Shown here: piece after piece, positions 1-9,070 of the stretch
Position numbering within the stretch: position 1 is the first letter of the stretch
Layout of the letters: every line of letters starts with the position of its first letter
Assembly: GCA_015698305.1 (NCBI GenBank)
Contig: CP048620.1
Span: forward strand, 499,885-563,884
Direction: 5' to 3'
DNA: 64,000 nucleotides
DNA from: Candidatus Nitrohelix vancouverensis
Lineage (GTDB): Bacteria > Nitrospinota > Nitrospinia > Nitrospinales > VA-1
Translations under genes and position numbers: made by a program
The notes under the pieces: model-generated
Database searches by the model: none
The model's input: the letters and a program-made list of their open reading frames with translations, nothing else
What the model was told of the DNA's origin: nothing

Positions 1-689
1 ACGCTATCCCTCTGTTCGAGTCCTTGCCGGGCGCGAATGATACGACATCGGCGCTGAAAAAAATCGATCATCTGACCATCAACGCCCGCACCTTGTATCC
101 CATCGCCAATTTTTTTGAGCATGTGATGGGTATGGAGGAGTACTGGAGGGTTGCCTTTCATACGCCGGATTACAGCACCGGCAGGGAGGGCACTGGTTTG
201 ACTTCGCGGGTGATGTGGGATCCGGCGAGCAAAATCAAATTCGCCACGAATGAGCCGCTATGCCCGCATTTCAATGAATCCCAGATTCAAACTTTTATTG
301 ACCGGAATCACGGCGCAGGCATTCAGCACATCGCCTTTTCAGTCGAAACTATCATCGACGTGGTGAACCGTCTGAGAGGACAGGGGGTGGAATTTCTCGA
401 CACTCCCGACTCGTATTATGATTTGCTGATGGACCGCCTGCGATCCTGCAATGTGGCACAGATTGATGAGGCCTTGAGCGATTTAAAAGACCATCGCATC
501 CTCGTGGATGGCAAGGACGATAAATATTTATTACAGATTTTTCTAAAGGACGCTTCGCTCCTTTATGACGAGGATAACGCAGGCCCGTTCTTCTATGAGC
601 TGATTCAGCGCAAGGGTCATCAAGGTTTTGGCGAGGGAAATTTTAGAGCGCTGTTCGAGGCCATTGAGTCCGAGGAAAGCAAGCGATGA
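1..689 (+). CDS. hpd: 4-hydroxyphenylpyruvate dioxygenase, C-terminal part (5' truncated by window)
   Basis: Converts 4-hydroxyphenylpyruvate to homogentisate, the second step of tyrosine breakdown, in the cytoplasm. The reading frame is open from base 3 at the window edge, so the N-terminal domain lies outside. What remains is the catalytic vicinal-oxygen-chelate domain. The three Fe(II) ligands of the family can be placed: the His of DHLTIN, the His of IQHIAF and the Glu of FYELIQRKGHQGFGEGNF, which also carries the typical C-terminal glycine-rich signature. The stop overlaps the next start by 4 bases (ATGA), so translation is coupled to the fumarylacetoacetase-family gene. A TTG at 24 could be mistaken for a start, but the family alignment continues upstream of it. 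Identity is secure. Confidence 0.95.
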   Translation, partial: AIPLFESLPGANDTTSALKKIDHLTINARTLYPIANFFEHVMGMEEYWRVAFHTPDYSTGREGTGLTSRVMWDPASKIKFATNEPLCPHFNESQIQTFIDRNHGAGIQHIAFSVETIIDVVNRLRGQGVEFLDTPDSYYDLLMDRLRSCNVAQIDEALSDLKDHRILVDGKDDKYLLQIFLKDASLLYDEDNAGPFFYELIQRKGHQGFGEGNFRALFEAIESEESKR

Positions 690-1537
690 GATTTGTGCGG
701 TATCTATTCAACAAGGACCAGCCCGAGCATGGACTTTTGCGCGATCAGCTCATTTACCCGATGAATGGCATGATCACGACGACGGCTTTGGAATTTCTTG
801 CTGAAGAAAGCAATGCATGGAAGCGCATTGTGGGCCAGAAACCCGTCCCCATGACCAGCGTTACCCTGTTGCCTCCCATAGAAGATCCTGGCGCTTATCT
901 GGCTTTTTATTCGTTTGAACAACATGTCAAAACCTGCCGCGCCAAACGCGGTTTGGAAATGGTCCCCGAATGGTATGACGGACCTGTCTGGTACAACGGA
1001 TCGACGCGGTGTTTTTCCGGCGACCGGTCGCTCGTGCACTTTCCCGCCGGGGAGAGTAAGAAAGACTTTGAACTGGAGCTGGCGATCATTATCAAAAAAA
1101 AATGCTTTCGCGTTTCAGTGAAAGAGGCTTCGAAATATATTGGCGCCTACACCATCGTCAACGATTTCAGCGCTCGAGCGCTTCAGGAAAAAATCATGCG
1201 CGTCGGCCTGGGCCCCGCCAAGGCCAAAGACTTCAATACCGGCCTGGGCCCTTGTCTCGTCACCCCCGATGAAATCGGGAACCCGCGCAATTTATCCATG
1301 CGCGCCTGGGTGAACGGCGAACTCTGGTCGCAGGGCAACAGCGGCGACTCACATTTCACATTCGAACAAATGATCGCCTACGCCTCTGAAGATCAGACGC
1401 TGTATCCCGGCGACGTGCTTTCCAGCGGTACGGTAGGCACCGGTTGCGGTTTTGAACAGGACCGCTTTCTTAAAAAAGGAGACGAGGTCATTCTGGAAAT
1501 TGAAAACCTGGGACAACTCACTCATTGGATAGGCTGA
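686..1537 (+). CDS. Fumarylacetoacetate hydrolase family protein
   Basis: Probably cleaves fumarylacetoacetate to fumarate and acetoacetate, the last ring-carbon step of tyrosine catabolism. At 283 residues it matches the short bacterial FAH fold (about 280-330 aa) rather than the 420-residue eukaryotic-type enzyme. Metal ligands expected in the family are visible: E129 and E131 in FELELAIII and D160 in VNDFSARALQ. It overlaps hpd by 4 bases and sits 3 bases before hmgA, so the substrate assignment comes from operon context. No maleylacetoacetate isomerase lies in the visible part of the operon. The enzyme might therefore act on maleylacetoacetate directly, or the isomerase may lie upstream. 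Confidence 0.88.
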   Translation: MRFVRYLFNKDQPEHGLLRDQLIYPMNGMITTTALEFLAEESNAWKRIVGQKPVPMTSVTLLPPIEDPGAYLAFYSFEQHVKTCRAKRGLEMVPEWYDGPVWYNGSTRCFSGDRSLVHFPAGESKKDFELELAIIIKKKCFRVSVKEASKYIGAYTIVNDFSARALQEKIMRVGLGPAKAKDFNTGLGPCLVTPDEIGNPRNLSMRAWVNGELWSQGNSGDSHFTFEQMIAYASEDQTLYPGDVLSSGTVGTGCGFEQDRFLKKGDEVILEIENLGQLTHWIG

Positions 1538-1540
1538 TTC

Positions 1541-2713
1541 ATGTTTAGATATCTTAAATTTGGCAATGTACCGCCGATGCACCATATCGCTCATTATTCC
1601 TCAAGCAAGCAGTTGCTCAACGAATATTGTTTCACGCGCGAAGGTTTTGAGGACAGTTACTCAATTTTATATTTGCACCATCCGCCCACGCAGGAAGTGG
1701 AATCGGAAACTTACCTCGAAGCCGCCTGGTCGGATTATCGCAAACGGGACCCTCAAAAATTGCAACGCAGGCATTTTCAGAGTCTGCGCTTTGATTCCGG
1801 CAGGGACTATATATCCGGTCGCAAGGTATTGGCTTTTAATGAATCATTGACCTATGGCTTGTGTCACCCGGAAATAGAAGAGAGCGCATTCTTTGCAAAT
1901 AACGACGCCGACGAGCTTTTTTTCCTGCGCGACGGGCAGATTGAATTGCAATCGCTGTTTGGCAAACTGTCCCTGGTCGCAGGAGATTATTTTATCATCC
2001 CTCGATCCTGCCCCTACCGCTTCAGCGGTTCCAAACAAGCGCGCATGATATTTGTTGAAGCCAGGGAGGGCGTCGGCATCCCTTCAGAATTTATCAATGA
2101 CAGGGGACAGTTCAAAATGGATGCGCCCTATTCTGAAAGAAGTTTCAAGACGCCCGAATGGGACGCCGAACTGTTTGAGTCGGACCAGGCATGCGCGATC
2201 ATTCGCAAACGGAGCGAACAATACACTCGCACTTTCTATTCGAAGAACTACTTCAAGATGTCGGGCTGGGATGGTTTTGTCTATCCCTTTGCGATCAATC
2301 TGAAAGACATACAACCCAAAACAGGGCGCGTGCATTTGCCCCCTTCCTCTCATTTGACCTTTTCAGGCGGAGGTTTCGCCGTCATGAGTTTTCTGCCGAG
2401 GCTTCTTGATTTTGACGAGCAGGCCATTCCCTGCCCCTTCTATCACTCGTCGGTGCATTGCGATGAACTTCTGCTATACGTCTCGGGAAACTTCACGAGT
2501 CGCAAGGGTATCGATAAAGGATCGATCAGTTATCACCCTTCGGGAATTCCTCACGGACCGCATCCCGGAATGTATGAAAAATCCATTGGCGCCAAATCAA
2601 CCGATGAACAGGCCGTCATGGTGGACACCTTCTCCCCCCTGCATTTGACGCAGGAAGGCGAGGCGCTGGAAGCCCCGGACTATCCCAATAGCTGGAGAGA
2701 GGACGCATCATGA
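1541..2713 (+). CDS. hmgA: Homogentisate 1,2-dioxygenase
   Basis: Opens the ring of homogentisate to give maleylacetoacetate. The protein is 390 residues, shorter than the 430-445 of the proteobacterial and human enzymes, and resembles the compact bacterial form. The N-terminus has the family pattern around RYLKFGNVPP and HHPPTQE. The C-terminal cupin region carries the iron-binding stretch YHSSVHCDELLLYVSG (His and Glu ligands) and the later HPSGIPHGPHPG with the third histidine. The gene lies between the FAH-family gene and the flavin reductase gene in one operon; its TGA overlaps the next ATG by 4 bases. Gene content makes the call firm. Confidence 0.93.
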   Translation: MFRYLKFGNVPPMHHIAHYSSSKQLLNEYCFTREGFEDSYSILYLHHPPTQEVESETYLEAAWSDYRKRDPQKLQRRHFQSLRFDSGRDYISGRKVLAFNESLTYGLCHPEIEESAFFANNDADELFFLRDGQIELQSLFGKLSLVAGDYFIIPRSCPYRFSGSKQARMIFVEAREGVGIPSEFINDRGQFKMDAPYSERSFKTPEWDAELFESDQACAIIRKRSEQYTRTFYSKNYFKMSGWDGFVYPFAINLKDIQPKTGRVHLPPSSHLTFSGGGFAVMSFLPRLLDFDEQAIPCPFYHSSVHCDELLLYVSGNFTSRKGIDKGSISYHPSGIPHGPHPGMYEKSIGAKSTDEQAVMVDTFSPLHLTQEGEALEAPDYPNSWREDAS

Positions 2714-3351
2714 GCAAAGCCACGGAATTTGTATCCATTCGACCTGAAGAACATTTCTGGGTGGAGATTTATCATCTCATGAACTCGGTGGTTCAACCGC
2801 GACCGATCGCATGGATTTCGACCGTGTCTGAAAAGGGAACCTATAACCTGGCGCCGTTCAGCTATTTCAACCTCTGCTCGATCAATCCGCCGGTCATTTC
2901 CAACGCCATCATTTACAATCGCGACGGTTCGGAAAAAGACACTCTGAGAAACATCAAGGCGACTGGAAAATACGTTGTCGGCAACGTGTCCTATGAAAAT
3001 GCAAACAGCGCTAATGTCAGCTCGGCGCCTTTTGGACCGGAGGTAGACGAATTTGTGGAAGCTGATGTCGCCTTTATCGACCGGGGCCCGAACGAGCCAA
3101 GACTGATCGCAGACAGCGCGGTCAATTTCATCTGCGAGCTCAACCAAACGGTCAAGCTCGGCGAAGGGGCGGGAGTCGGCACCCTGGTTCTGGGCAACGT
3201 CAAGGAAATCTTGTTATCTGAAAGCCTTTCGAACCTGGACTGGAAGAAAGGCCTGCCGCCTGAACTTTTAAAGAATGTCGGAAGGATGGGCGCGGATCAC
3301 TATGCTAAGACATCCGATTTATTCCAGCTGGGACGCCCTGAAAAAAAATGA
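2710..3351 (+). CDS. Flavin reductase-like FMN-binding protein
   Basis: A 213-residue protein of the flavin reductase-like split-barrel family. Visible hallmarks are QPRPIAWISTV near residue 35, LAPFSYFNLCS with the FMN-phosphate region following, and the C-terminal GRMGADHYAK segment. Members usually bind FMN and supply reduced flavin or act as small oxidoreductases. No specific substrate can be read from the sequence. It overlaps hmgA and the thiolase gene by 4 bases each, so it is co-translated with tyrosine catabolism. Its role there is not established; supply of reduced flavin or repair of a quinone-like oxidation product of homogentisate is speculation. Confidence 0.85.
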   Translation: MSKATEFVSIRPEEHFWVEIYHLMNSVVQPRPIAWISTVSEKGTYNLAPFSYFNLCSINPPVISNAIIYNRDGSEKDTLRNIKATGKYVVGNVSYENANSANVSSAPFGPEVDEFVEADVAFIDRGPNEPRLIADSAVNFICELNQTVKLGEGAGVGTLVLGNVKEILLSESLSNLDWKKGLPPELLKNVGRMGADHYAKTSDLFQLGRPEKK

Positions 3352-4523
3352 AATACGCGGAACATTCCTATATTTACAGCGCGGTTCGCACTCCCATTGG
3401 CGCTTTTAATGGAGCCCTGTCTTCCGTTTCGGCGCCCGATCTTGCGGCCGTTGCGATTACGGAGGCTTTGAAACGGAGCGCGGTTTCGCTGGATGCTATC
3501 GGCTCCGTGTACCTGGGCAATGTGCTTCCCGCCGGTCTGGGTCAGGCCCCGGCCCGGCAAGCCGCCCGAAAAAGCGGCCTGCCCGATCATGTCGGAGGAT
3601 TCAGCGTCAACAAGGTCTGCGGCTCCGGCTTGCAGTGCGTGATCCTCGCCGATCAATCGGTGCGACTGGGGCAAGCGGATTTCGTGGTCGCAGGAGGCAT
3701 GGAGAACATGAGCCGCGCTCCCTTTCTGATCCCTCAAATGCGCAGGGGTCATAAACTCGGAAACGCTTCGATGATCGACAGCATGATCCATGACGGCTTA
3801 TGGGATTCTTTTGAAGAAAAGCATATGGGCCAGCTCAGCGATGCCCTGGGGCAACAGCTCGCCTACTCTCGCGAATCGCAGGATGCGTATGCGCTCAACA
3901 GTTACGCGCGCGCGCGTCGCGCCCAGGAGTCGGGAATATTTGCCAGGGAGATTGCCTGTGTTTCGTTCACGAAAAAGGGCGTTCAGACAGTCATCGATAA
4001 GGATGAACAACCCTTTGCGGACGATCTCGATGATTTCGCTTCCTTGTCTCCGGTATTCGACCGGGAGCGGGGAAGCATCACCAAGGGAAACGGCGCCAAG
4101 CTGAACGACGGCGCCGCCGCGATGGTCATCGGCAAGGAAACGGCGGACCTCAAACCCATCGCCAGAATTATCGCCCACACAACGCATGCGCAATCCCCCG
4201 CTACCTTCGCATTGGCGCCCGTAGAAGCGATTCGCAAAATCTTAAAGGCGAATCAATTGAGCGTGAACGATATCGACCTGTTCGAAATCAATGAAGCCTT
4301 CGCCGTCATGTCCCTGGCGGTGAACGAACAGCTGGGGCTGAATCCTGAAAAGGTGAACGTGCACGGCGGTTCTATTGCGCTGGGTCACCCCATTGGAGCG
4401 ACCGGGGCGCGTATTCTTGTGACCCTGATCAACGCCTTGCAGGAAAGAAATCTCAAGAGAGGACTGGCCAGTCTATGCATCGGAGGGGGAGAAGCGCTTG
4501 CAATGATCATTGAAAGGGTTTAG
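3348..4523 (+). CDS. Acetyl-CoA C-acetyltransferase (thiolase)
   Basis: Thiolase of 391 residues, the usual length for biosynthetic or degradative acetoacetyl-CoA thiolases. The nucleophilic cysteine is C91 in VNKVCGSGLQ. The His of GHPIGATGAR and the second catalytic Cys in LCIGGGEA complete the active site. In this operon it most likely splits acetoacetyl-CoA, formed by the next gene's enzyme, into two acetyl-CoA. The start overlaps the upstream flavin reductase gene by 4 bases; acetoacetyl-CoA synthetase follows 35 bases later. Substrate specificity is inferred from context. Confidence 0.93.
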   Translation: MKYAEHSYIYSAVRTPIGAFNGALSSVSAPDLAAVAITEALKRSAVSLDAIGSVYLGNVLPAGLGQAPARQAARKSGLPDHVGGFSVNKVCGSGLQCVILADQSVRLGQADFVVAGGMENMSRAPFLIPQMRRGHKLGNASMIDSMIHDGLWDSFEEKHMGQLSDALGQQLAYSRESQDAYALNSYARARRAQESGIFAREIACVSFTKKGVQTVIDKDEQPFADDLDDFASLSPVFDRERGSITKGNGAKLNDGAAAMVIGKETADLKPIARIIAHTTHAQSPATFALAPVEAIRKILKANQLSVNDIDLFEINEAFAVMSLAVNEQLGLNPEKVNVHGGSIALGHPIGATGARILVTLINALQERNLKRGLASLCIGGGEALAMIIERV

Positions 4524-4558
4524 CCGCTTATCAACCACTCTTTGCAGACCGATTTCCA

Positions 4559-6520
4559 ATGAACGATATATTGTGGGAACCCAGCGCGGAAGAAGTTGAG
4601 CGGTCAAACATGTTTCATTTCATGAACGCCGTCAACAAGGAGTTCTCTTTATCCCTGAACTCTTATTCGCAACTGCATCAATGGTCCGTTGAGAATCACA
4701 AGGAGTTCTGGGAATTTTACCGCGTCTATTCCGGGATAAAATTTCGCAAACCGCCGCATGAAATTCTCTCCCAGGAAAGCATGCCCGGGGCGCGCTGGTT
4801 CGAAGGGGCTGAACTCAATTACGCCGAAAATTTGCTACAGGCTCCGCCTGAAAAACTAGCGCTCATCAGCAAACTGGAGAACCGGCCTCTGACAAGGATG
4901 AGCTATGGTGAATTGAAGCGGGACGTCGTTCAATTCGCCTCGGCCTTGACGGCGCTCGACATTCAACCCGGCGACCGCGTCGCCGGCTACCTGCCCAACA
5001 TTCCCGAAACGCTCATCGCCATGCTCGGTTGCGCATCCATCGGCGCCGTCTGGAGTTCCTGCTCGCCGGATTTTGGCACGCAAGGGGTCATTGACCGTCT
5101 CGGGCAAATCAATCCCAAACTACTGGTTTGTAGCGACGGCTATTTTTACAACGGGAAAACTTTTTCAGTAGATGACAGGATCGCTTCTATCGTCAAAGAA
5201 GTGACAAGTCTCAAATACCTGGTCCGCGTTCCTGTCATCAATGAAACGCTCCATGCCCCCGATCTTTCAATCGCCGAATGTTTTTCCTGGGAATCTTTTT
5301 TAAGCACAGGGAACCCCGACCGTTTCGAATTTCAATCCCTCCCTTTCAACCATCCGCTATTCATCCTTTATTCTTCCGGGACGACGGGACGCCCCAAATG
5401 CATCGTTCATGGCGCGGGCGGGGCCTTGCTCCAGCATCATAAAGAACATGCGCTACACAGCAACATCGACGACACGGATGTCGTTTTTTATTACACGACC
5501 TGCGGATGGATGATGTGGAACTGGCTCGCCTCCGTTCTGGCGCAAGGCGCCTGCATCGTTCTTTACGATGGCTCCCCGGCCTTCCCCTCCTACGACGTCC
5601 TCTGGGACCTGATAGACGAGACCGGCATCAGCGTTTTTGGTACCAGTCCCAAATTCCTGTCCATGAACCAGCAGGCAGGGGTGAGCCCGAAAGCCAGCAG
5701 TTCCCTTACAAGTCTTAAAACGATCCTGTCCACCGGCTCTCCCTTGAGCAAGGAAGATTTCCACTGGGTCTATGAACAGGTGAAAACCAACGTTCAATTG
5801 TCGTCCATCAGCGGGGGCACCGACATCATCTCCTGCTTCATGCTGGGCAATCCCATGCTCCCGGTGCGCGCAGGCCAGATACAGTGCCTGGGACTGGGGA
5901 TGGACGTCGTCGCTCTGGATGAATCGGGCCGCCCAGTACGCAGCGCCAAGGGCGAACTGGCCTGTCGCAAGCCCGCCCCTTCCATGCCGATTTATTTTTT
6001 GAATGACCCGGACAACGCAACCTACTTCAACTCCTATTTCAGCCGCATTCCCGGAATCTGGTTGCATGGCGATTTCATTGAGATCAACGATCATGGCGGC
6101 GTGATCGTGTACGGCAGAAGCGACGCCACCCTGAATCCCGGAGGGGTGCGCATCGGGACCGCTGAAATTTACCGAGTGATTGAAAAAATGGAGGGCGTGC
6201 AGGACAGTCTGGTGATAGGGGTCGAGAATAAAAACGATATTCAAATGATCCTGTTCGTCGTCCTGCAAAAGGACATGCCGTTGAGCGATTCTCTCAAGAT
6301 CCGAATGAAGACCGCCTTAAAAACCGAAGCCAGCCCCCGGCATGTCCCTCATGCGATTTATCAGGTCGCTGATATTCCCCGGACAATGAATGGCAAAAAG
6401 ATGGAGCTCTGCGTTAAAAATATTTTCGAAAACAGGGCCGTCAACAATTTGATGGCCCTGTCCAATCCTGACTGCCTGCGGGAGTTTGAAACAATAAAGC
6501 ACGCCCATGAATCGCTCTGA
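4559..6520 (+). CDS. aacS: Acetoacetyl-CoA synthetase
   Basis: ANL-superfamily acid:CoA ligase of 653 residues that activates acetoacetate with ATP and CoA. Evidence includes the N-terminal ACS-type cap (W-E-P-S and later ARWFEGAELNYAENLL), the ATP-binding loop LYSSGTTGRPKCIVHG, the motif YGRSDATLNPGGVRIGTAEI and the C-terminal acyl-adenylation lysine in RTMNGKKMEL. The length fits acetoacetyl-CoA synthetases (about 650 aa) and the N-terminal motif separates it from acetyl-CoA synthetase. It closes the tyrosine operon, so acetoacetate released by the FAH step can be carried to acetyl-CoA together with the thiolase. Confidence 0.93.
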   Translation: MNDILWEPSAEEVERSNMFHFMNAVNKEFSLSLNSYSQLHQWSVENHKEFWEFYRVYSGIKFRKPPHEILSQESMPGARWFEGAELNYAENLLQAPPEKLALISKLENRPLTRMSYGELKRDVVQFASALTALDIQPGDRVAGYLPNIPETLIAMLGCASIGAVWSSCSPDFGTQGVIDRLGQINPKLLVCSDGYFYNGKTFSVDDRIASIVKEVTSLKYLVRVPVINETLHAPDLSIAECFSWESFLSTGNPDRFEFQSLPFNHPLFILYSSGTTGRPKCIVHGAGGALLQHHKEHALHSNIDDTDVVFYYTTCGWMMWNWLASVLAQGACIVLYDGSPAFPSYDVLWDLIDETGISVFGTSPKFLSMNQQAGVSPKASSSLTSLKTILSTGSPLSKEDFHWVYEQVKTNVQLSSISGGTDIISCFMLGNPMLPVRAGQIQCLGLGMDVVALDESGRPVRSAKGELACRKPAPSMPIYFLNDPDNATYFNSYFSRIPGIWLHGDFIEINDHGGVIVYGRSDATLNPGGVRIGTAEIYRVIEKMEGVQDSLVIGVENKNDIQMILFVVLQKDMPLSDSLKIRMKTALKTEASPRHVPHAIYQVADIPRTMNGKKMELCVKNIFENRAVNNLMALSNPDCLREFETIKHAHESL

Positions 6521-6579
6521 ATTCGAACGAATGCAAGCGGGCGAACTCTCCCGCCGATGAAACCGACGGCAGGCCCCTG

Positions 6580-7380
6580 TTATAAGCCTCTTCGCGACTG
6601 ATCCAGGCCCAGCCAGAAAGTATGGATCGCGTCCAAAGCCTGATGCCCTCCCCGCAGAAACTTTTTATGATCGAATTCAGGCTTATAATAAGCATCTCTC
6701 ATTTCTTCAAGAACGTTGTCGCCGTGCCCCTTTTCGCTATCGAAATGAAACTGAAAAAAATCGAGAGGAATTTTTTGATCCGCGGACAATGCCTTTCTGT
6801 CGTTATAAATTTCAAGCCCTGTGATTAATTCCTTCCAGAAATTATCTGCCTCCGCTTCCTCTCCCTTTCCGATCCCCCAGGCGGCCCAGGTCTCAATCGC
6901 ATAACTCGCACCGCGTCCAAACTCGCCATCTTTACTGCCATAGGTTGATTCGAGTCCCTTGATAAATTCCTTGGTCTGCGGCGATGAAGATTCCCAACTG
7001 CCCAGTTTGTCTGGGTCCAGATTCAAGGGACGAGCCGTATCCCTCAGCCAGTTGATATGAGCCCAACGCGTTTTGAAGGGTTGCTCTTCGGTCGATCCGT
7101 CGGGGTTGATGCCAACACCCAGTTCATTCGCTAATATGTAACGCGCATGCGTTTCAGATTCCCGGTCCGAAGCGTTCAGCAACCGCATCAACTGGGCCAG
7201 CAAAAACCATTTTGAAAACACGGCGAATTGCTCGAACAAATCGATGATCTGCGCTTCGCTGGCCTCTCCCTTCTTAAACCATTTGCAATAGGAGTTGTCG
7301 ACTATGACCGGGTGAGTGTGGATTTCCTTTTGCACAATTCCCCAGAAAACTTCGAAATCTTTTCGCCTTGGAGTATTCAT
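6580..7380 (-). CDS. Heme-oxygenase-like diiron (HDO/TenA-PqqC-like) protein
   Basis: An all-helical 266-residue protein of the TenA/PqqC/CADD-like superfamily. The C-terminal metal signature H-x3-E-x2-H is present (H212, E216, H219), with acidic candidates E86 in ANELGVG and E163 in IETWAAWG. This pattern is that of heme-oxygenase-like diiron oxidases and oxygenases. Known relatives include UndA and the CADD/NE1434 proteins that make p-aminobenzoate from one of their own tyrosines, but the exact reaction cannot be read here. It is convergent with the tyrosine operon and separated by 59 bases. Its position next to tyrosine catabolism is suggestive only. Confidence 0.7.
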   Translation of the reverse strand: MNTPRRKDFEVFWGIVQKEIHTHPVIVDNSYCKWFKKGEASEAQIIDLFEQFAVFSKWFLLAQLMRLLNASDRESETHARYILANELGVGINPDGSTEEQPFKTRWAHINWLRDTARPLNLDPDKLGSWESSSPQTKEFIKGLESTYGSKDGEFGRGASYAIETWAAWGIGKGEEAEADNFWKELITGLEIYNDRKALSADQKIPLDFFQFHFDSEKGHGDNVLEEMRDAYYKPEFDHKKFLRGGHQALDAIHTFWLGLDQSRRGL

Positions 7381-7618
7381 GTGTATCCCCCGCGATCGTT
7401 AGCATTGATTTCTCGCAGATAGATATCCTGCCGCTCTCAAACCGGTCGGAGACATTCTATCCACCCTATTAATTTAGTTCTATTTGGGGAAATAGCGACT
7501 TTTACAGGATTAAATATTTTTAATAAAAGACCCATAATACGGGAAACGGCCTAAATTATAGAAGAGCCCGAGTTGGCTCTTGTTTGCGGACTTATCAATT
7601 CACTTCACGAAAGCATCC

Positions 7619-8980
7619 ATGAGCAAACCCCGCAAGTCGATTCATGGCGAATGGTCCTCGCGTTTCACTTTCATACTTGCCGCGACGGGATCTGCGATTG
7701 GTTTGGGAAATATCTGGAAATTCCCCTACATCGCCGGAGAAAACGGAGGCGGCGCCTTTGTTTTCGTGTTCCTCATCTGCGTGCTGGTGTTAGGCCTGCC
7801 CCTGATCATTGCCGAAGTCGCCATTGGACGCTACGGTCGTCAAAATCCGATCAACTCCATAAGCAACATCGTAGAAGAAAATAAAAGCCACCCCATGTGG
7901 GCCGTCACGGGCTGGCTCTGTCTGCTATCCGGATTCATTATATTTTCGTTTTATAGCGTGATTTCAGGATGGGTCTTCTCCTACGGACTGCAAATGGGAC
8001 TCGGGACATTTCAAAATATCAGTCCCGACGATTCGATAAAAATATTCAATCAATTTTTGTCCCAACCCTGGACCCTTCTGTTCTGGCACAGCCTGTTCAG
8101 CCTGCTGACCCTGCTCGTCGTCGCCAAAGGCGTGCAGACAGGAATCGAAAAGGCGGTAGAAATTCTAATGCCTGTGTTGCTGATCCTGATACTCACCCTT
8201 CTCGCCTACGCCCTCTCCACGGGAAAATTCATGGAAGGCCTGCGCTTCATGTTCGATTTCGATTTTTCAAAACTGACAGGGGAAAGCATTCTGATCGCAA
8301 TGGGACAGGCCTTTTTCACTCTCAGCCTGGCGTCGGGCGCGATGATGATCTATGGCTCCTATCTGCCGCGTGGCATATCGATTCCCAAAGCCTGCTTCAT
8401 GATCGCCGCCGCAGACACCGCCATAGCCATACTGGCGGGACTGGCCATCTTCCCCATCGTTTTCGCGCACGGGCTGGAACCCGCATCCGGCCCCGGCCTG
8501 ATCTTTCAGACCCTGCCCGTCGCCTTTGGAAATATGTTCGGGGGACAAGTGTTCGGCGCCTTGTTTTTCATGCTCCTCCTGCTGGCCGCTTTCACCTCGG
8601 CAATCTCAATGATAGAAGCGACGGTCGCCTGGCTGGTGGAAAATCATGATATGACGCGTAACAAAGCCTCGCTTCTGGGCGGGCTGGGCGCCTGGCTCCT
8701 GGGACTCGGCACGCTACTCTCGTTCAACCTTTGGTCGGGCAAAACTTTGTTTGGAAAAAATTTTTTCGAGAACATCGACTATCTGGTCACCAATATCATG
8801 ATGCCGCTCGGCGGGATTTTGATCGCCCTCTTTGCCTCCTGGGTGATGTCCAAACACTCGATCCTGAACGAACTCGGGATCAAGGAAGGCCCGGGCTTCT
8901 GGGTCTGGAGGGTTTCGGCAGGCCTGATCGCTCCTGTATTGGTTCTTCTGGTTTTCTTCCACTCCATTGAATTCTTCTAA
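7619..8980 (+). CDS. Sodium-dependent neurotransmitter:sodium symporter family (NSS/SNF) transporter
   Basis: A polytopic inner-membrane protein of 453 residues in the LeuT/MhsT/TnaT family. The first membrane segment carries the diagnostic unwound helix, GSAIGLGNIWKFPY followed by GENGGGAF, which forms the Na+ and amino-acid site. About 11 hydrophobic segments follow. Bacterial homologues import amino acids with sodium. Lying just beyond a tyrosine-degradation operon it may take up an aromatic amino acid, but that is inference. The frame is open upstream to a TTG at 7580. The ATG at 7619 (MSKPRKSIHGEW) is preferred because family members start with a similar short basic leader. Confidence 0.92.
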   Translation: MSKPRKSIHGEWSSRFTFILAATGSAIGLGNIWKFPYIAGENGGGAFVFVFLICVLVLGLPLIIAEVAIGRYGRQNPINSISNIVEENKSHPMWAVTGWLCLLSGFIIFSFYSVISGWVFSYGLQMGLGTFQNISPDDSIKIFNQFLSQPWTLLFWHSLFSLLTLLVVAKGVQTGIEKAVEILMPVLLILILTLLAYALSTGKFMEGLRFMFDFDFSKLTGESILIAMGQAFFTLSLASGAMMIYGSYLPRGISIPKACFMIAAADTAIAILAGLAIFPIVFAHGLEPASGPGLIFQTLPVAFGNMFGGQVFGALFFMLLLLAAFTSAISMIEATVAWLVENHDMTRNKASLLGGLGAWLLGLGTLLSFNLWSGKTLFGKNFFENIDYLVTNIMMPLGGILIALFASWVMSKHSILNELGIKEGPGFWVWRVSAGLIAPVLVLLVFFHSIEFF

Positions 8981-9070
8981 TGATGATATCCGTTTGAACT
9001 CAGTTCATTCACACTCTATATCTCGATGGGTTTTGGAGAGCAAGCGACTCCCCTTTTCTAATGAGACTAT

